Origin: Simmondsia chinensis | Lineage: Eukaryota > Streptophyta > Magnoliopsida > Caryophyllales > Simmondsiaceae | Direction: 5' to 3' | DNA length: 64,000 nt | Assembly (NCBI GenBank): GCA_018398585.1 | Contig: JAGTTD010000010.1 | Coordinates: 2,931,501 to 2,995,500, forward strand | Shown: piece after piece, positions 22,086 through 33,159 of the stretch | Layout: every line of letters starts with the position of its first letter | Position numbering within the stretch: position 1 is the first letter of the stretch | Translations under genes and position numbers: made by a program | The notes under the pieces: generated by a model | What the model saw: the letters and a program-made list of their open reading frames with translations, nothing else | Told to the model about the DNA's origin: nothing | Database searches by the model: none

Positions 22086-22754
22086 AAAATTTAGGATTGA
22101 ATTGTTAGGGGTGTCTCTAGAGTGTGGTTGTAGAATTCAGGAAATCTTCCAGTGAGATTGACGAGCGGATTATGACAAACTGATTCGTTAGAATTCCTAA
22201 TCAAATAAAAATGAACGAGTCCGAACTCTTTTGTTTTATACGAATTCGTTGTGTTTATTTGAATGATTAGAAAGTGATTTGGAGTGATGACTGATCGAAT
22301 GATAGTCAAGCTCGTGATCATCAAATTGCATTTTTGGAACATTTATCAATGCCTTTTTCAATGTAGTTAAAGCAAATTTTGTGTAAATATTCATTAATCT
22401 TATCTAGTCCCGAAGTTTAAGGGCTCCTAATTTTAGAGGTTGTGATTTTTGATGTAATAATTGCTGATATTAATAGATTTTAATAAAAATATTATTATAT
22501 ATGAAATGTCTCATTTGAAAATTGTGCTTGAGGTCTCGAGAATGTTAAGATCAGCTAAAGTCATATTATACATATTTTGTAACATATACTTGATTTCTGA
22601 AATTTTGCTGAAATTTTGCTTGCCTTCCTATCCTTTGATTTCTACTTGATGTGGCTTGCTTTGAGTTTTTTTTTTTGCTCGCCGTGTGTTTTGTCCTACT
22701 CATACTTTGATGCTCTTCTGCTGCCAGGTCACATGTTGTATGCTGTGAACCAGC

Positions 22755-22894
22755 TTCTCAGGTTGGGGGTCCTCGAAAACAGCCTCTTTTCATGGTAGCC
22801 TCTTGGAGGGGGAAGACTACGTACATCTACCCCTTCAAACCCTGCTTTTGATGGAGCCTTTGCAGACATTGGATTTGTTGTTGTTATTGTTGTA
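22755..22894 (+). mobile_element. Au/TS-like SINE
   Basis: Contains ttctcaggttgggggtcctc, gaaaacagcctcttttcatg, gaagactacgtacatctacc, a ccttcaaaccctgc block and cagacattggatttgttgtt followed by a TTG/TTA tail. The head just upstream (gctgtgaaccagcttctcag) resembles gcagcggaacagcttctta in the copy at 59822-59975. Target duplications were not clear. Confidence 0.75.
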
Positions 22895-23524
22895 TATTTG
22901 TACTTTTTTTGAATAAAAAATTAATAATTAATTGAAAATAACTATATTTATACCAAATTTAAGTACATGATTATATAAAATTTCCTTTAATTCTCATAAT
23001 GTATTTTACCATGAATTGTTGGTGACTTGGCGGTCCAACGGCGGCTCGCCGGCTTCATGAGTTTGAAAAAATTCAACCCTTTTTTTGAGTCAAAAAATAA
23101 TCAAACTTCAATTGAAACACTACAATTTTGTCCAACGTAAATGTTTAGAACATAATTCATATTGTATTTTGTTTATAGTATTTGATTTTTAGAAATTAAA
23201 ATTTAAATTTTGAAAATATTTGGTAAATTGCATGTAGGTTTTTTTTTTTTTTTTTTAAACTGAAAATTATGTAAAATTCAAGTATAACTTTGAAAAAAAA
23301 TCAATAATTTTTATAATAATATACTCTTGTGATCAAGATGTCATAAATCTGAATCTCAATAGCCCCCATTTTAATATTATGTTATATTCATATAATTTAA
23401 ACATAAATTTACACGTGGGAACATATTATAATATAAATCTAATCCTGAACATATCAGCTTAAGATTTTAAGATAGCTGATTTCTTTATAGTATATATTAA
23501 AATGTTAAAATACCGGGTCATGAA

Positions 23525-23905
23525 AGTGGTGAGTTATTTACACACCGGTCCCTAATGTTGCTAGTTTTGCTCAAATTGATCTTTCATCTTTTTAAATTTG
23601 TTCAAATTAGTCTCTTATCTTTTTTTTGCTCAAAATGACCCATCATGTTTTCTTTTATTACAAAATTGGTCCCTCATCTTTTAATTTTTATCTAATTTGT
23701 TCACAATATGAGGGACTAATTTTGTTATACAACAAAATATGAGTGACCATTTTGAAACAAAAAAAAGACGAGAAATTAATTTGAACGAACTTAAAAAGTT
23801 GAAGGAGCAATTTGAATAAAGTTATAAAGATGAGGGATCAATTCGAAAAAAAATAAGAGACTAATTTGAATAAATTTAAAAAGATAAGAGACAGTATAAA
23901 TAACT
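23525..23905. repeat. Foldback element (tcaaattagtctc / gagactaatttga)
   Basis: The left arm (gagttatttacacaccggtc, ttgttcaaattagtctctta) is mirrored by the right arm (aagagactaatttgaataaa, cagtataaataactctg). The centre holds acaatatgagggactaattttg. Total about 380 bases, no coding sequence. Confidence 0.65.
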
Positions 23906-23919
23906 CTGAAGTACCTATA

Positions 23920-24085
23920 TGTCGAGACTCTCCTCATGTCAATCTAGTAATTAGATGTGAAAGAAGAGAGATTAACTTATAAGTTTAGTAAGTTTCTCCA
24001 CCTAATATCAATTAATTTTAGAATAAAACCTCACTTAAATAAATATATAAATATTATAAGTCGGACTTAAAAAAGACCCAATAAA
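23920..24085 (+). repeat. LTR-like fragment of TRIM family 2
   Basis: gtgaaagaagagagattaac, agtttctccacctaatatca and ttttagaataaaacctcact repeat the order seen at 21060, 46850 and 48650. It lies immediately upstream of the 24.3-kb gene and could contribute to its promoter region. Confidence 0.4.
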
Positions 24086-24308
24086 ATTTAGCACTGTGAA
24101 ATTCCCCCAACCCAACCCCACCCCACCATTTCTCAGTTCAAATGGAGGGAATCATACACCCTGTCTTCCATCTTTGATCTCTCTCTCTACTTCTCTCCCC
24201 CTTTCCTCTTTCTCACTCCATCTCTCTCTCTCTCTCTCTCAACCCCCAGATCACCGACACCCCACCACCATCACCACCTACACCGCCGCCGCCGTCGCAA
24301 CCACCACC

Positions 24309-24743
24309 ATGACCTCCATACTCCAAACACTCCACAAACGCACCCCATCCCTCCCCCTCTCCCACCCCTCCTCCTCTTCTCTCCCCTCCCTCCGCCACCG
24401 CATCTCCGCCGCTCCCGCCACCGACTGGGCCCTCCGCCGCACCCAATCTCTCTCCTACATGGGATCCACCGCCGGGAGCTCCATCAAGTCCTGGTGGACC
24501 TGGGGCTGGGACTGGATCCTCTCCCGCAAGCCCATTTTCGCCGTCGATCTGGAGATGAACGAGGAAGAAAAGCGCAATCTAGGGTTTCAAAATCGGGGGA
24601 GCTTGAGGCATATTTTCTACAAATTGAAGTCAGAAATTAAGAAAATCGTTAGATCTGATGATGTCGAGCGGCTTCCGATGAGTTTCAAGTGCAATTCGAA
24701 GGATTTGGATGGTGGGATGTGGAGAATCAGTGCTCAAGGTTGA
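24309..24743 (+). CDS. Uncharacterised 144-residue plant protein, Trp-rich core
   Basis: A single-exon ORF. The frame is open from 24096, but the upstream part is a (CT)n and (CCA)n tract typical of a plant 5' leader, so the ATG at 24309 is preferred (gccaccaccATGacc-like context). The first 45 residues are rich in Ser, Pro, Arg and Leu with few acidic residues, as in organelle transit peptides. Residues 50-74 hold YMGSTAGSSIKSWWTWGWDW followed by ILSRKPIF. Residues 79-88 are acidic (VDLEMNEEEK) and the C-terminal half is basic and charged. The architecture resembles small plant proteins of unknown function that carry a W-rich SRKP motif; I cannot name the family. The C-terminus (MWRISAQG) may be intact or cut by a frameshift, because the next frame stays open for about 30 codons. 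Confidence 0.6.
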   Translation: MTSILQTLHKRTPSLPLSHPSSSSLPSLRHRISAAPATDWALRRTQSLSYMGSTAGSSIKSWWTWGWDWILSRKPIFAVDLEMNEEEKRNLGFQNRGSLRHIFYKLKSEIKKIVRSDDVERLPMSFKCNSKDLDGGMWRISAQG

Positions 24744-25324
24744 AGATGAAGCAGAGGAAAGAGAAGAGGGTAAAATTTTATGAAGTTCATGAGATTAATT
24801 TGAATTACTTGGGGTTTGATTTTTGGTATGATTATCTGTTTTCTTTTTTTTTTTTTTTTTAATTTTGAGAAATTAAAAGTCAAATAGTAGAATTATTTTT
24901 TGGTTATTTTAGATAATTTTTGTTAATGTCGAAGCAATTATAAATATTTTAACATTCGTTTTATATTGAAATTGTCTGACATTAACAAAAATTGATCTGT
25001 TAATAATATTACCCTATTTTTTTAAAAATTTTCTTATAGTTATGTCTTAAGAGCTATCGTTTTTGTTTATAGTTTTTGGTTATTGAAAATTTAAAGTAAA
25101 GTTTTGAAAATAATTTTATACTATTTTTGGGTTCTTATTTTCACTATTTATTGGAAGAAATCTAGTGAAAATTATTCTAAAAAAATGTGGTTTATTTTTT
25201 AAAAACTAAAAATGAATTTTTGCCAATTATGAAATTGAAATGCTAAAAATAAAAAATAAATAAGAAAGAAAAGTTTATATTGTTTGATTTTGAGTTTAAG
25301 AAAAACTAAATATTGAAATCAGCC

Positions 25325-25500
25325 CATCATGGCGGTGTCTTGGTTGGAAGCGTCTCCTACTCATGCGATCATTATCTAAGGGTTGGGAGTTCAATTCTCG
25401 CTGAGGATATACTCATGACTTACCTGCTTATGGGATTGTGGGCTTTCTCATGTGCCGAGTTGGCTGGGGCAACCCAGTCCCTCGTTACCCAAAAAATTTG
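25325..25500 (+). mobile_element. Probable tRNA-derived SINE
   Basis: ggtgtcttggttggaagcg gives an A-box-like start, and ggttgggagttcaattctcg a B-box (GGTTCAANTCC-like). A body with atgtgccgagttggctgggg and a short A-rich end (acccaaaaaatttgaaaa) follows. Possible short flanks ttgaaat/ttgaaaat are weak. It differs from the other SINE families in the window. Confidence 0.5.
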
Positions 25501-26002
25501 AAAATGGAAATTAATACCAATCAAATTTGTATGATATGGGCATTGTTATTATTATTTGATTTTGTCAATGTGAGTGAAATTCTTGCTATATTATTTTGTA
25601 AATTGAATCCAAATTATTTGTGGGTGGAGAGAATTATTTACAGTGTCTTAATATTTGTAAGTTTGTTCGAGTTAATTTTTTTAAATAGTTATTTATGTTT
25701 TATTTTGTGATCAAATTAGATGGATCTTGAATAAAAGTTAAAAGTATAAGATATTAATGTTACTACAAAGTAAAATCAATTTGAACAAACTTACAAATAT
25801 GATCAAAGCTAGAGTTTTTTTTTTTTTTTTGCTTTTTTTTTATTGGGTTGGTAAATAGAGGTTGAAAATTATTGTTTTATTTCATTTATTTTATGAGATT
25901 TTTCATGTTATTTTTGGCTGTAGAATTATTTTATGTACAATGTAATGTATCCATTGTTATGAACTTTCAAAATTAAATTGTATGCTTTGTTTACTGTTTC
26001 TT

Positions 26003-26204
26003 AGGGGTGTATTTGAGTCGAGCCCGAGCTTGCCAGGCTCGAGGCTTGGCTCGTTACCATTAAGCCTGGCTTGGGCTCGGCTCGAAGCTCGCCAATCCTT
26101 AAAAATTCAGGCTCGAGCTCGCCTCGTTAAAAGCTCGGGCTCAACGCAAGCCAAGCTTTTTGAGCTTTATTACAACCGCGAGCCGCTCGGCTCATTTACA
26201 CCCC
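26003..26204. repeat. GAGCTCG-word repeat copy 7 with clear inverted ends
   Basis: Starts ggggtgtatttgagtcgagc and ends cggctcatttacacccc, a strong terminal inverted repeat. At about 200 bases it is the shortest well-bounded copy. Inside are cgagctcgcc and aagctcgggctc words. This copy best shows the structure of the family. Confidence 0.7.
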
Positions 26205-26274
26205 AAACTGTTATTATGTTTAGATGGGTAGTTCATATGTTTGGTGTTTAAATGAACTAAATGTTGGATAAACT

Positions 26275-26693
26275 ACTTATATTTGCAATCAGTTCGCGCT
26301 CGTTCACATTCGTTTTAGGGATTCAATGCTTATGTTAAGTTTGAGTAGACTCGATAGCCTTAATAAGTCGAGTTTGAAACGTCCGGGGACAATTGGATAA
26401 CAACTTTGTTATGAACTTTGTTAATGAACAATACCTTGATATAGCTCAACCGGTACGAAGCTCAACTGGGTAGCAAGCTCGACTAAGTGACAAGCTAAAC
26501 TTAAGTCCATTAGACTAACAAGCAGACTCAAACTGAGTATTGAATATACTAATATTTTACTGAACTGAGTTTTAATAAGAGTTCAAAAGCTCGGAAAAGG
26601 TTCGCTCAAACCTAATCTCATTATGGCTTATTGAGCTCGAATTTGAACAAGTGATGCTCGGTTATGCTCGGCTTGCAACTCTTTTACACCATT
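26275..26693. repeat. GAGCTCG-word repeat variant, copy 8
   Basis: Begins tttgcaatcagttcgcgctc and ends cggcttgcaactcttttaca. It shares ttatgaactttgttaatgaac and agctcaactgggtagcaagc phrases with the subfamily at 13708, 39455, 41038 and 54060. The next SINE follows directly. Confidence 0.55.
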
Positions 26694-26703
26694 ATTCGTA
26701 TCT

Positions 26704-26796
26704 GTTCATACCCTGAAGGGGGAAGGCTGCGTACATCAATCCCCCCAGACCCCGCCTTTGTGGGAGCCCTTGAGGCACTGGATTTGTTGTTGTTGT
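26704..26796 (+). mobile_element. 5'-truncated Au/TS-like SINE
   Basis: Starts at gttcataccctgaagggggaa, so the first 45 or so bases of the family are missing. It continues with gctgcgtacatcaatccccc, gaccccgcctttgtgggagc and gaggcactggatttg(ttg)n. Flanks attcgtatct (26694-26703) and atttgtatct (26797-26806) form a 10-bp duplication with one change. 5' truncation with intact flanks is expected for LINE-driven insertion. Confidence 0.85.
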
Positions 26797-26865
26797 ATTT
26801 GTATCTATATGCTAATATTTTATTATCGCAACTACAGAGCCCTTTTATTAGATTTATACATGAGT

Positions 26866-27152
26866 TGTAAATAACTAATTATCCTAAAAACTTAAGATGA
26901 AGGTAAATGAATGGTTTTATAAGCTACTTCTCACTCGAATACCCGTTAACTTGAAATATAAAAAGTACAGAAGTCCGTATCATTCTTGTGCTAAAATTAT
27001 ATTAGTATTAAGATTAATATTGAGAGCCAAGTAGTTGAAATTTTAATTGACAACCTCTTGATCACCAAAACTACGGTACCATTTCAAGAAATAACTATTC
27101 TAAAAACTTAAGCTAATGGACGAAGAAACATGAATACTTTTATACTATAACA
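26866..27152 (-). mobile_element. TRIM element, 72-bp-LTR family (copy G, degenerate)
   Basis: The left repeat starts tgtaaataactaattatcc and the right tttcaagaaataactattc; both continue with aaaacttaag and end near ttttata. Next to the right repeat is actacggtacca, an eroded primer site, and the internal caacctcttgatcacca matches other copies. No target duplication survives. Confidence 0.6.
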
Positions 27153-27594
27153 TACACTTTCTTTGGTTATATCTTCAAAAGTGTTACGCATGATCAATCA
27201 TTACACTTTGGAGTTGTCAATTTTTTTTCTCCATATTTTCTTACAAAAGTAGATGCCATTGTTAAATTTTTATCGGATCCATAGAGTTGGTGCATATGAG
27301 ATTCACATACAAGCGTAAAAAGGGTTTTATCTCAAAACTAATTAACTTACCAATAGACCAATAAGTTGATAATTTTTTTTCTGCAAACTCTTGTATACGG
27401 TTAATATTTTTACTCACATATAAAGTTGTTATTTTTAACAGCTGTCGAATAGTTGTGAATGTATGAACGTGCATAAAGGCAGAGCAGCTGTTTTTGTCAC
27501 GTTGACACCAAGGCATTTATATTCAACCTCGTTGGCTCAGCTCTCTTATTCAATCGGACTTGTACACACAACACAACTATATATATAAGAGGAA

Positions 27595-27916
27595 CCTTCT
27601 ATTATAATGAATGGCTAAGATTTATTAAATATTAAAAAAATAATAATTTACAACACATATTTCTTCATGAGGCAGAAAAAAAGGGGTATGTGAGGGAAAT
27701 TATTTTTTTTTTCGATACTTAATAAATTTTGGCCGTATATATATATATTTTTTAAATGTCCAACAAAATGGAGGGCCAAGATTTGTCGGATATTTAAAAA
27801 AAATAAATAATTTATGGGCTCATACCGCTTCATGGGACAGAAAGAAAGAAGAGGTAAGGGAGGAAATTTTTTTTTTTAATACTCTACAAATCTTGGCCAT
27901 TCATTACAATGGAGGG
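27595..27916. repeat. MITE with about 39-bp inverted ends
   Basis: The left end ccttctattataatgaatgg is the inverted form of the right end ccattcattacaatggagg. Both continue with an aagattt...aatatt block. A third partial end at about 27735-27785 (ttggccgtatat, aaatggagggccaagattt) suggests two copies head to tail or one nested in the other. Confidence 0.6.
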
Positions 27917-28019
27917 TTAGGATTCGCCCATCACACTCTCGCCCTCTCACAAGAATATCACTATATATATAATTGTTATTACAATATAAAGTTTACCATC
28001 TCGATGTGTTTAAATTGAT

Positions 28020-28470
28020 ATAAACACCTTTATATCTATATGAGCCTAGTCGAGCTCACTCTAATTTGTGAGCTTTTAGTTTGAGCTTGAATTTTGTCAA
28101 AACCCGACCTATTTTACCGTAAAATATGAATGTAATTTATAATTATGATAATATATATGACCTGACTAGTATTTCGTGAAAATCTAGCAGATTGTGAAAA
28201 AATTCACTGAATTATTATGACATAAGATATATATATATATAAATTAATTAGCGAAATAATTTGTCATATCAACATTATATAACAAAAAAAATGACATTAT
28301 AATATAAGACATCTATATATCATTGCAATTATATTCCAGGTTTAACGTCTTCCAATAAAAATCCATTGAATTTTAATAAATAAAATCTAATTAATAAAAT
28401 TCTTAAATTTCATATACTTAAATGATAATTTTTAAACATTTTACACATCTTATTAAAATAGATGATCACG
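28020..28470. other. AT-rich stretch, no gene seen
   Basis: Apart from a short GAGCTCG-word fragment at about 28040-28105 (gagcctagtcgagctcactc) and a TA run near 28230, nothing recognisable was found. Confidence 0.4.
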
Positions 28471-28496
28471 TTCTTTCAATTAGGAAAGGAAAGGAA

Positions 28497-28720
28497 CACA
28501 CTCAATATCTCAAGGGCTCCCGCCTACGCAGGGTCTGAGGGAGGCGGGTGTACGCAGCCTTCCCCTTTCAGGGTATCAACCTGAAGAGAAGCTGTTTCCC
28601 AGTGCCTTCAACATAAGGGTGAGAACTTTCCAAGAGGTCACCCATCCTGGTACTACTCTCGTCCAAATACGCTTAACTTCGGAGTTCTAATGGGATCCAG
28701 TGACAGCGTGTTGATGCCCT
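28497..28720 (-). mobile_element. 5S rRNA-headed SINE-like chimera, copy A
   Basis: On the minus strand, 28720 to about 28603 reads as 5S rRNA: ggatcccattagaactccg, agttaagcgtatttggacg, agagtagtaccaggatggg and tgacctcttggaaagttc. The pol III internal promoter boxes are largely kept. It continues directly into the SINE family body: gggaaacagcttctcttcag, ggaaggctgcgtacaccc, accctgcgtaggcgggagcc and cttgagatattg. A possible imperfect duplication (ttctttcaat at 28471, tctttcattt at 28720) is weak. Copy B at 51964-52190 has the same order, so this is not a one-off join. Confidence 0.8.
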
Positions 28721-28888
28721 CTTTCATTTTTTTTTTTTTTTTTAAAGACCCTATAAACAACATGGTTAATTATATGACGGTCATGATCTCATTAATTAGT
28801 TCTTTTTTAAGAATAATTAATAGATAATATTATTGACAAGATAAAAATATAAATGTCCGAATAACTTTTTAAAAAATTATAGCTATTA

Positions 28889-28985
28889 CAATAATAACAG
28901 TTCCAGCGCCACAAGAGCTCTTACCAAAGCGAGGATGTCCAGAAGGGGAGAGGTGAGATGTACACAGCCTTACTCCTTCAAAATA
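28889..28985 (-). mobile_element. 5'-truncated Au/TS-like SINE
   Basis: Reads acaataataacagttccagc, gccacaagagctcttaccaa and gagatgtacacagccttact, then stops at ccttcaaaat where the rest of the family body should follow. Confidence 0.7.
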
Positions 28986-28999
28986 TAAAAGCAAACGAA

Positions 29000-30166
29000 A
29001 CAATAAAACAACAAAGCAACAATGCAACAAAACAACTATAGAGCAACAATAAAACACACGAGCAACAAGTAATAAGCAACAATAGCAAACATGTAAGTTT
29101 AAGGACGCTATAAACTAGTTTCGTTGTACTCATTTATCTTAAATCGCTATGTTAACGATAATATTTTATGACAATAACAAACTTAATTAGGTGTTGCTAC
29201 CAAAATTGTGGGCAAATGCTCCTCATCATGCACACCACCGACACCATATGCCACAACAATTTAGTAATTATAATCTAATCTAATAAGAAAAAAAAAATTC
29301 AATAAATATATAATAATATATTTTTGTAATTTGACATTTTTTATTATATATATTAAAGTATATACTGAAATTAAATTAAATTTATAAAATATCAACTCTC
29401 TTATTATTGCCATTGAAGGCAAGTACAGTCGGTGCATCCTTAGAGGGCTATTTGACCATATTATATAATTATTATTTTTTGGAAATTATTTTAATAATAT
29501 TAATTTTTTGATAATAAGATATTTTTATGTTAAATAATTAAATTAATTTTTATTTGTAATTTGTTTTTATGAGAATATATTATTTTTAATTTCTTTCTAA
29601 AAAATAAAAACTTAATTTAAATTTTATTTAAATGCATTTTTAAATATTTGTCACATACTTAAAAACGTTTTAATCCAAATTTATTTTGTCATATTAAATA
29701 TATTTTAAAATATATATATATATAATGATATTTAATATGATAAAATATGTAATATATATTGTATTTTTTTTTTACCAAAATATATTTTGTACGAAAATGA
29801 GAGGAAAGTGGCGGCAGGATGTTAACAGGCAGGCAAGCGGTGTGTGGGTTCCCACTAACACCTCCGCCCTTTAATTTATTAATTAAATAGTTTTTCACTC
29901 TATAAATTTATAAAATAATTTATTAGACTAAAATATATATTTAAAAAAATAGTATAAGTGAAAATGTGAAATGATGTAAGAATTGTCGTTTTTTTGATAA
30001 CTCCATGATTCTATTTATCTCACACACAATAGTTTGATCAAAAATCTTTTTCACACACTTACATACTGTCGTCTGAAAATTTTATTTAGACAAATATTTT
30101 TTATTAAATTTTTTTTTTTATAAAGTTTGTAAATTAAAAAATTAATATACTCAACCTCATGGTATG

Positions 30167-30204
<38 letters not shown>

Positions 30205-30255
30205 GCAAATAATGATTGTAACTATTATTTTTAATCATTTACGTGTATTCATACA
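29000..30255. other. AT-rich stretch with a (TA)n microsatellite, no gene seen
   Basis: Long A/T-rich sequence with stops in all frames. A perfect TA microsatellite lies at about 30172-30200. A short GC-richer patch at 29800-29870 (ggaaagtggcggcaggatg) has no recognisable product. Confidence 0.5.
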
Positions 30256-30400
30256 TGTAAGAGAAAAACTATGGGAGCATACCTATTAGGATTGCTGAGG
30301 TACGTATATATAATAATATCAAACTGTATTAAATTACAGGAAAGCCCTTAGGCTGATAAATATACAGATAAATAATACTCAGGGATATTATACTAATGCA
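30256..30400 (-). repeat. 3' LTR of the 30-36 kb Copia element
   Basis: 145 bases from tgtaagagaaaaactatggg to tattatactaatgca. The element-strand purine tract (gagattgaaggg) lies just inside it. It shares aggaaagccc(t)ttaggctga and aaatatacagata with the split 5' LTR. Confidence 0.8.
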
Positions 30401-30419
30401 CCCTTCAATCTCTATGGGG

Positions 30420-30814
30420 GGACCAACATGAAGATTGTCTTTGTGGAAGTGGAAGCTATAAGTGGCCAATCCTTTCGTGAAGATATCAGCAACCTGTGTT
30501 AGTAGTAGGTGTGTATCGAACCTAGATATCACCCTTAATAACCTTTTCGCGCACATAATGAAAATCCACATCAACGTGTTTGCTGTGATCATGGGAAATG
30601 GGATTCCCAGCCAAGTAAGTAGCAGACACATTATCATAGTAGATGATGATTGGGCCAGAGTGTCATAAGCCCAAGTCATGCATGAGATATCGGATCCAGT
30701 CATATTCAGCAACAACCTTAGCTACAGCCTGGTACTCAGACTCAGTGGTGGACTTAGCAACTGTTGGTTGCTTCTTTGCATGCTAGGAAATGAGATTAGG
30801 ACCGAGACATAGGG
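30420..30814 (-). pseudogene. Copia RNase H remnant
   Basis: Minus-strand sequence near 30780-30690 reads AKKQPTVAKSTTESEYQAVA and VVAEYDWIRYL, the typical Copia RNase H segment with its catalytic Glu, preceded by an in-frame stop. Further down, FDTHLLLTQVADIFTKGLA corresponds to the conserved DIxTKGL end of Copia pol. Several stops and a frame change break it. Confidence 0.8.
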
Positions 30815-31860
30815 CTAACCCGGTAGTAGAGCGGTGCGCATCACAAAAAACCCCCAATCAATATCAGCATAGGCTGTGATAGACGTGTAAGAGCTAGGGG
30901 TAATGGTGAGGCCATGGTCAGGAGTGAGCTTAAGGTATCGCAGAATATGTTTCAACATTTGCCAATGAGAATTCGTAGGAGCATCCATGTATTGAGACAC
31001 ACGGTTAACCGCAAAGCATATGTCAGGACGAGTCATAGTTAGGTACTGGAGCGCACCGACTGCATTGTGAAACTCGGTCGAATCCACAAGTAAGTCACCA
31101 TCAGTCACTAAAGGTCGAGCTGGGGCCGAGATAGGTGTCTGAACAGGTTTGGCCTCGAGCATGTCATGCTTACTAAGAAGATCCAAGGTGTATTTATGTT
31201 GGGAAAGAAATATGCCATGTCGGGAACGTTTGGCTTCAATGCCGAGAAAGTAATGAAGCAGTCCAAGGTCATTCATAGCAAATTGAGTGGATAAAGATGC
31301 GGTCAATTTGGTGAGAAGGACAGGGTTAGAACCGGTAAGTATAATGTCATCAACATATAGCAAAAGGCACACAATACTAGTAGGGGAACGGTGAATGAAG
31401 AGAGACGGGTCCGCTTTGCTATAGTAGAACCCAAGACTATAAAGGAAAGTACCAAACCGATGAAACCAAGCCCGTGGGGCCTATTTCAAACCATATAATG
31501 CCTTCCTTAACCGACATACATGCATGGGAAACGTAGGGTGCATGAACCTAGGTGGTTGTCCCATGTATACCTCTTCATTTAGAAACCCATGTAAAAATGT
31601 ATTTTTTGACATCAAGTTAGCGATGGACCAAGAGTTAGTGGCCGCAAGAACAAGTATAAACAAGATGGTGGTGGATTTGACAACCGGACTAAACGTTTCA
31701 AAATAATCAAGACCTTCACATTGATGAAAGCCTTCTGCAACAAGACGGGCCTTGAGTTGATCAACCGAACCATCAGGCTTATACTTGACCTTATATTTCC
31801 AAGTGCTCCCAACAATATTTTGAGAAGGTTAAGGGGGGAACGAGATCCCATGTGTGATTT
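30815..31860 (-). pseudogene. Copia reverse transcriptase remnant
   Basis: Carries LLLYVDDIILTGSNPVLL with the catalytic YVDD near 31350-31340, then FAMNDLGLLHYFLGIEAKR, ALQYLTMTRPDICFAVNRVS and HWQMLKHILRYLK. Upstream pieces include FLHGFLNEEVYMGQPPRF and CRLRKALYGLK at 31663-31481, separated by a stop near 31480. Further frame changes lie around 31850, so no active enzyme can be made. Confidence 0.87.
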
Positions 31861-32064
31861 TGAATAATTGCATTAAATTCCTCAGTCATGGCTTCCCTCC
31901 ATTAAGGGTATTTAACTGCTTGTGAAAAGCAACTGGGTTCCTAGACCACAACAACAAAACTAAGAGAGAGTATGTGCTTAGACTTACGTATTCTGTCTTG
32001 AAGTCGGGTACGCATGGGGTGGCCACCGAGTGCACAGTAGGCGTCCGCCGAGGCCATGTCAGGT

Positions 32065-33159
32065 TCAGGGGGACACAAGGGGAACACTCGACAACGAGAC
32101 ACCGGGTGCAGGAGACCTGTCCTCCATATCATGAGGCATGGGGCTCGAGACAGGCAGACGTGAGGGAGGCGACGAGATGCCCCCTAGAGCCGAGGCAGGC
32201 GCAGTCACCGGGACCGAAGGACACACGGTGTCAGTGACAACTGTGGAGACCGACGGAGAAGAAGAACCGGGTGGTTGATGCACGTCAAACGCTCCAGACA
32301 GGTTAGGGACCAGAGAGACAGGTGGAGAAGCAAGTGCAAGCACTCCAGAGGAGAGTGGGAGCGGAAGGGGAACTTCCACTAAGGGACTAGTAGACGGCGC
32401 TGTGCAACTAGAAGCGAGGTCATTATACGAAAAAATATGTTCAAAAAATTGGACATGACGACTAACATGGACACGACCCGTAGCCGGATTCAAACAGTGA
32501 TAGCTCTTATACCGACCCACATACTCAAGGAACACGCAGGGTAGGGAGCGCAGGGCTAATTTATGACCAGTACGGGGTATGATGTTAGGGTAATATGCAC
32601 ACCCAAATACCCGAAAAATATTGTAGTTAGGCGCTTGTTTGAAAAGTTTTTCAAAAGAAGACAAGTTTTTCAAGATAGGAGTAGGTAATCGATTAATAAT
32701 AAAACACGTAGCATCAGCCCAAAATGCATAAGAAAGTTGCGCCTGAAAGAGTATGGTCCGTACCATTTCACTTATATGTTGATGCTTACGCTCTGTCACT
32801 CTATTTTGTTGTGGAGTATCAGGACATGAAAGACGAAATTGAATACCACAAGTGTGACAAAGAGCAGCCATGTGCCGGTTGTCGAACTCACGACACCCAT
32901 CACTTTGAAAACACTTAATGGTGGTGTTAAATTGATTTTCAACCAAAGCGTTAAAGTCAGAAAAGATAGAGTAAACTTGGTTTTTCTGTTGCATCAGATA
33001 AAGCCAGGTAAATCGTGAGTAGTCATCAATAAATAACACATAATATCGCAAAGCAGAATTGGATTAAACTGGAGATTGCCAAATATCTAAATGTATTAAT
33101 TGCAAAGGTGCAGTAATAGTATGTAAAACACGAGTAAAAGGTAAACGACGCGATTTGCC
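32065..33159 (-). pseudogene. Copia integrase remnant
   Basis: The domain starts with HLDIWQSPV (first catalytic Asp), followed by an in-frame stop at about 33066, then RYYVLFIDDYSRFTWLYLM, CFQSDG (second Asp region), CPDTPQQNRVTERKHQHI (Glu of the DDE triad) and LPTPILKNLSSFEKLF. The C-terminal part has GCAYYPNIIP and a Pro/Ser-rich spacer toward reverse transcriptase. The 328-codon piece from 33051 is the longest intact block of the element. Confidence 0.88.

Noticed and set aside
24096..24308. In-frame N-terminal extension of the 24.3-kb ORF
   Set aside because: It is encoded by CT and CCA tracts typical of a plant 5' leader and reads as low-complexity Ser/Leu/Thr; the ATG at 24309 is the better start.
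28603..28720. Functional 5S rRNA gene
   Set aside because: Single, diverged, not in a tandem array and fused to a SINE body; kept as part of a chimeric element instead.
31974..32237. Plus-strand ORF opposite the Copia integrase spacer, and other opposite-strand ORFs across 30-35 kb
   Set aside because: Shadows of the minus-strand pol sequence; no independent motif.
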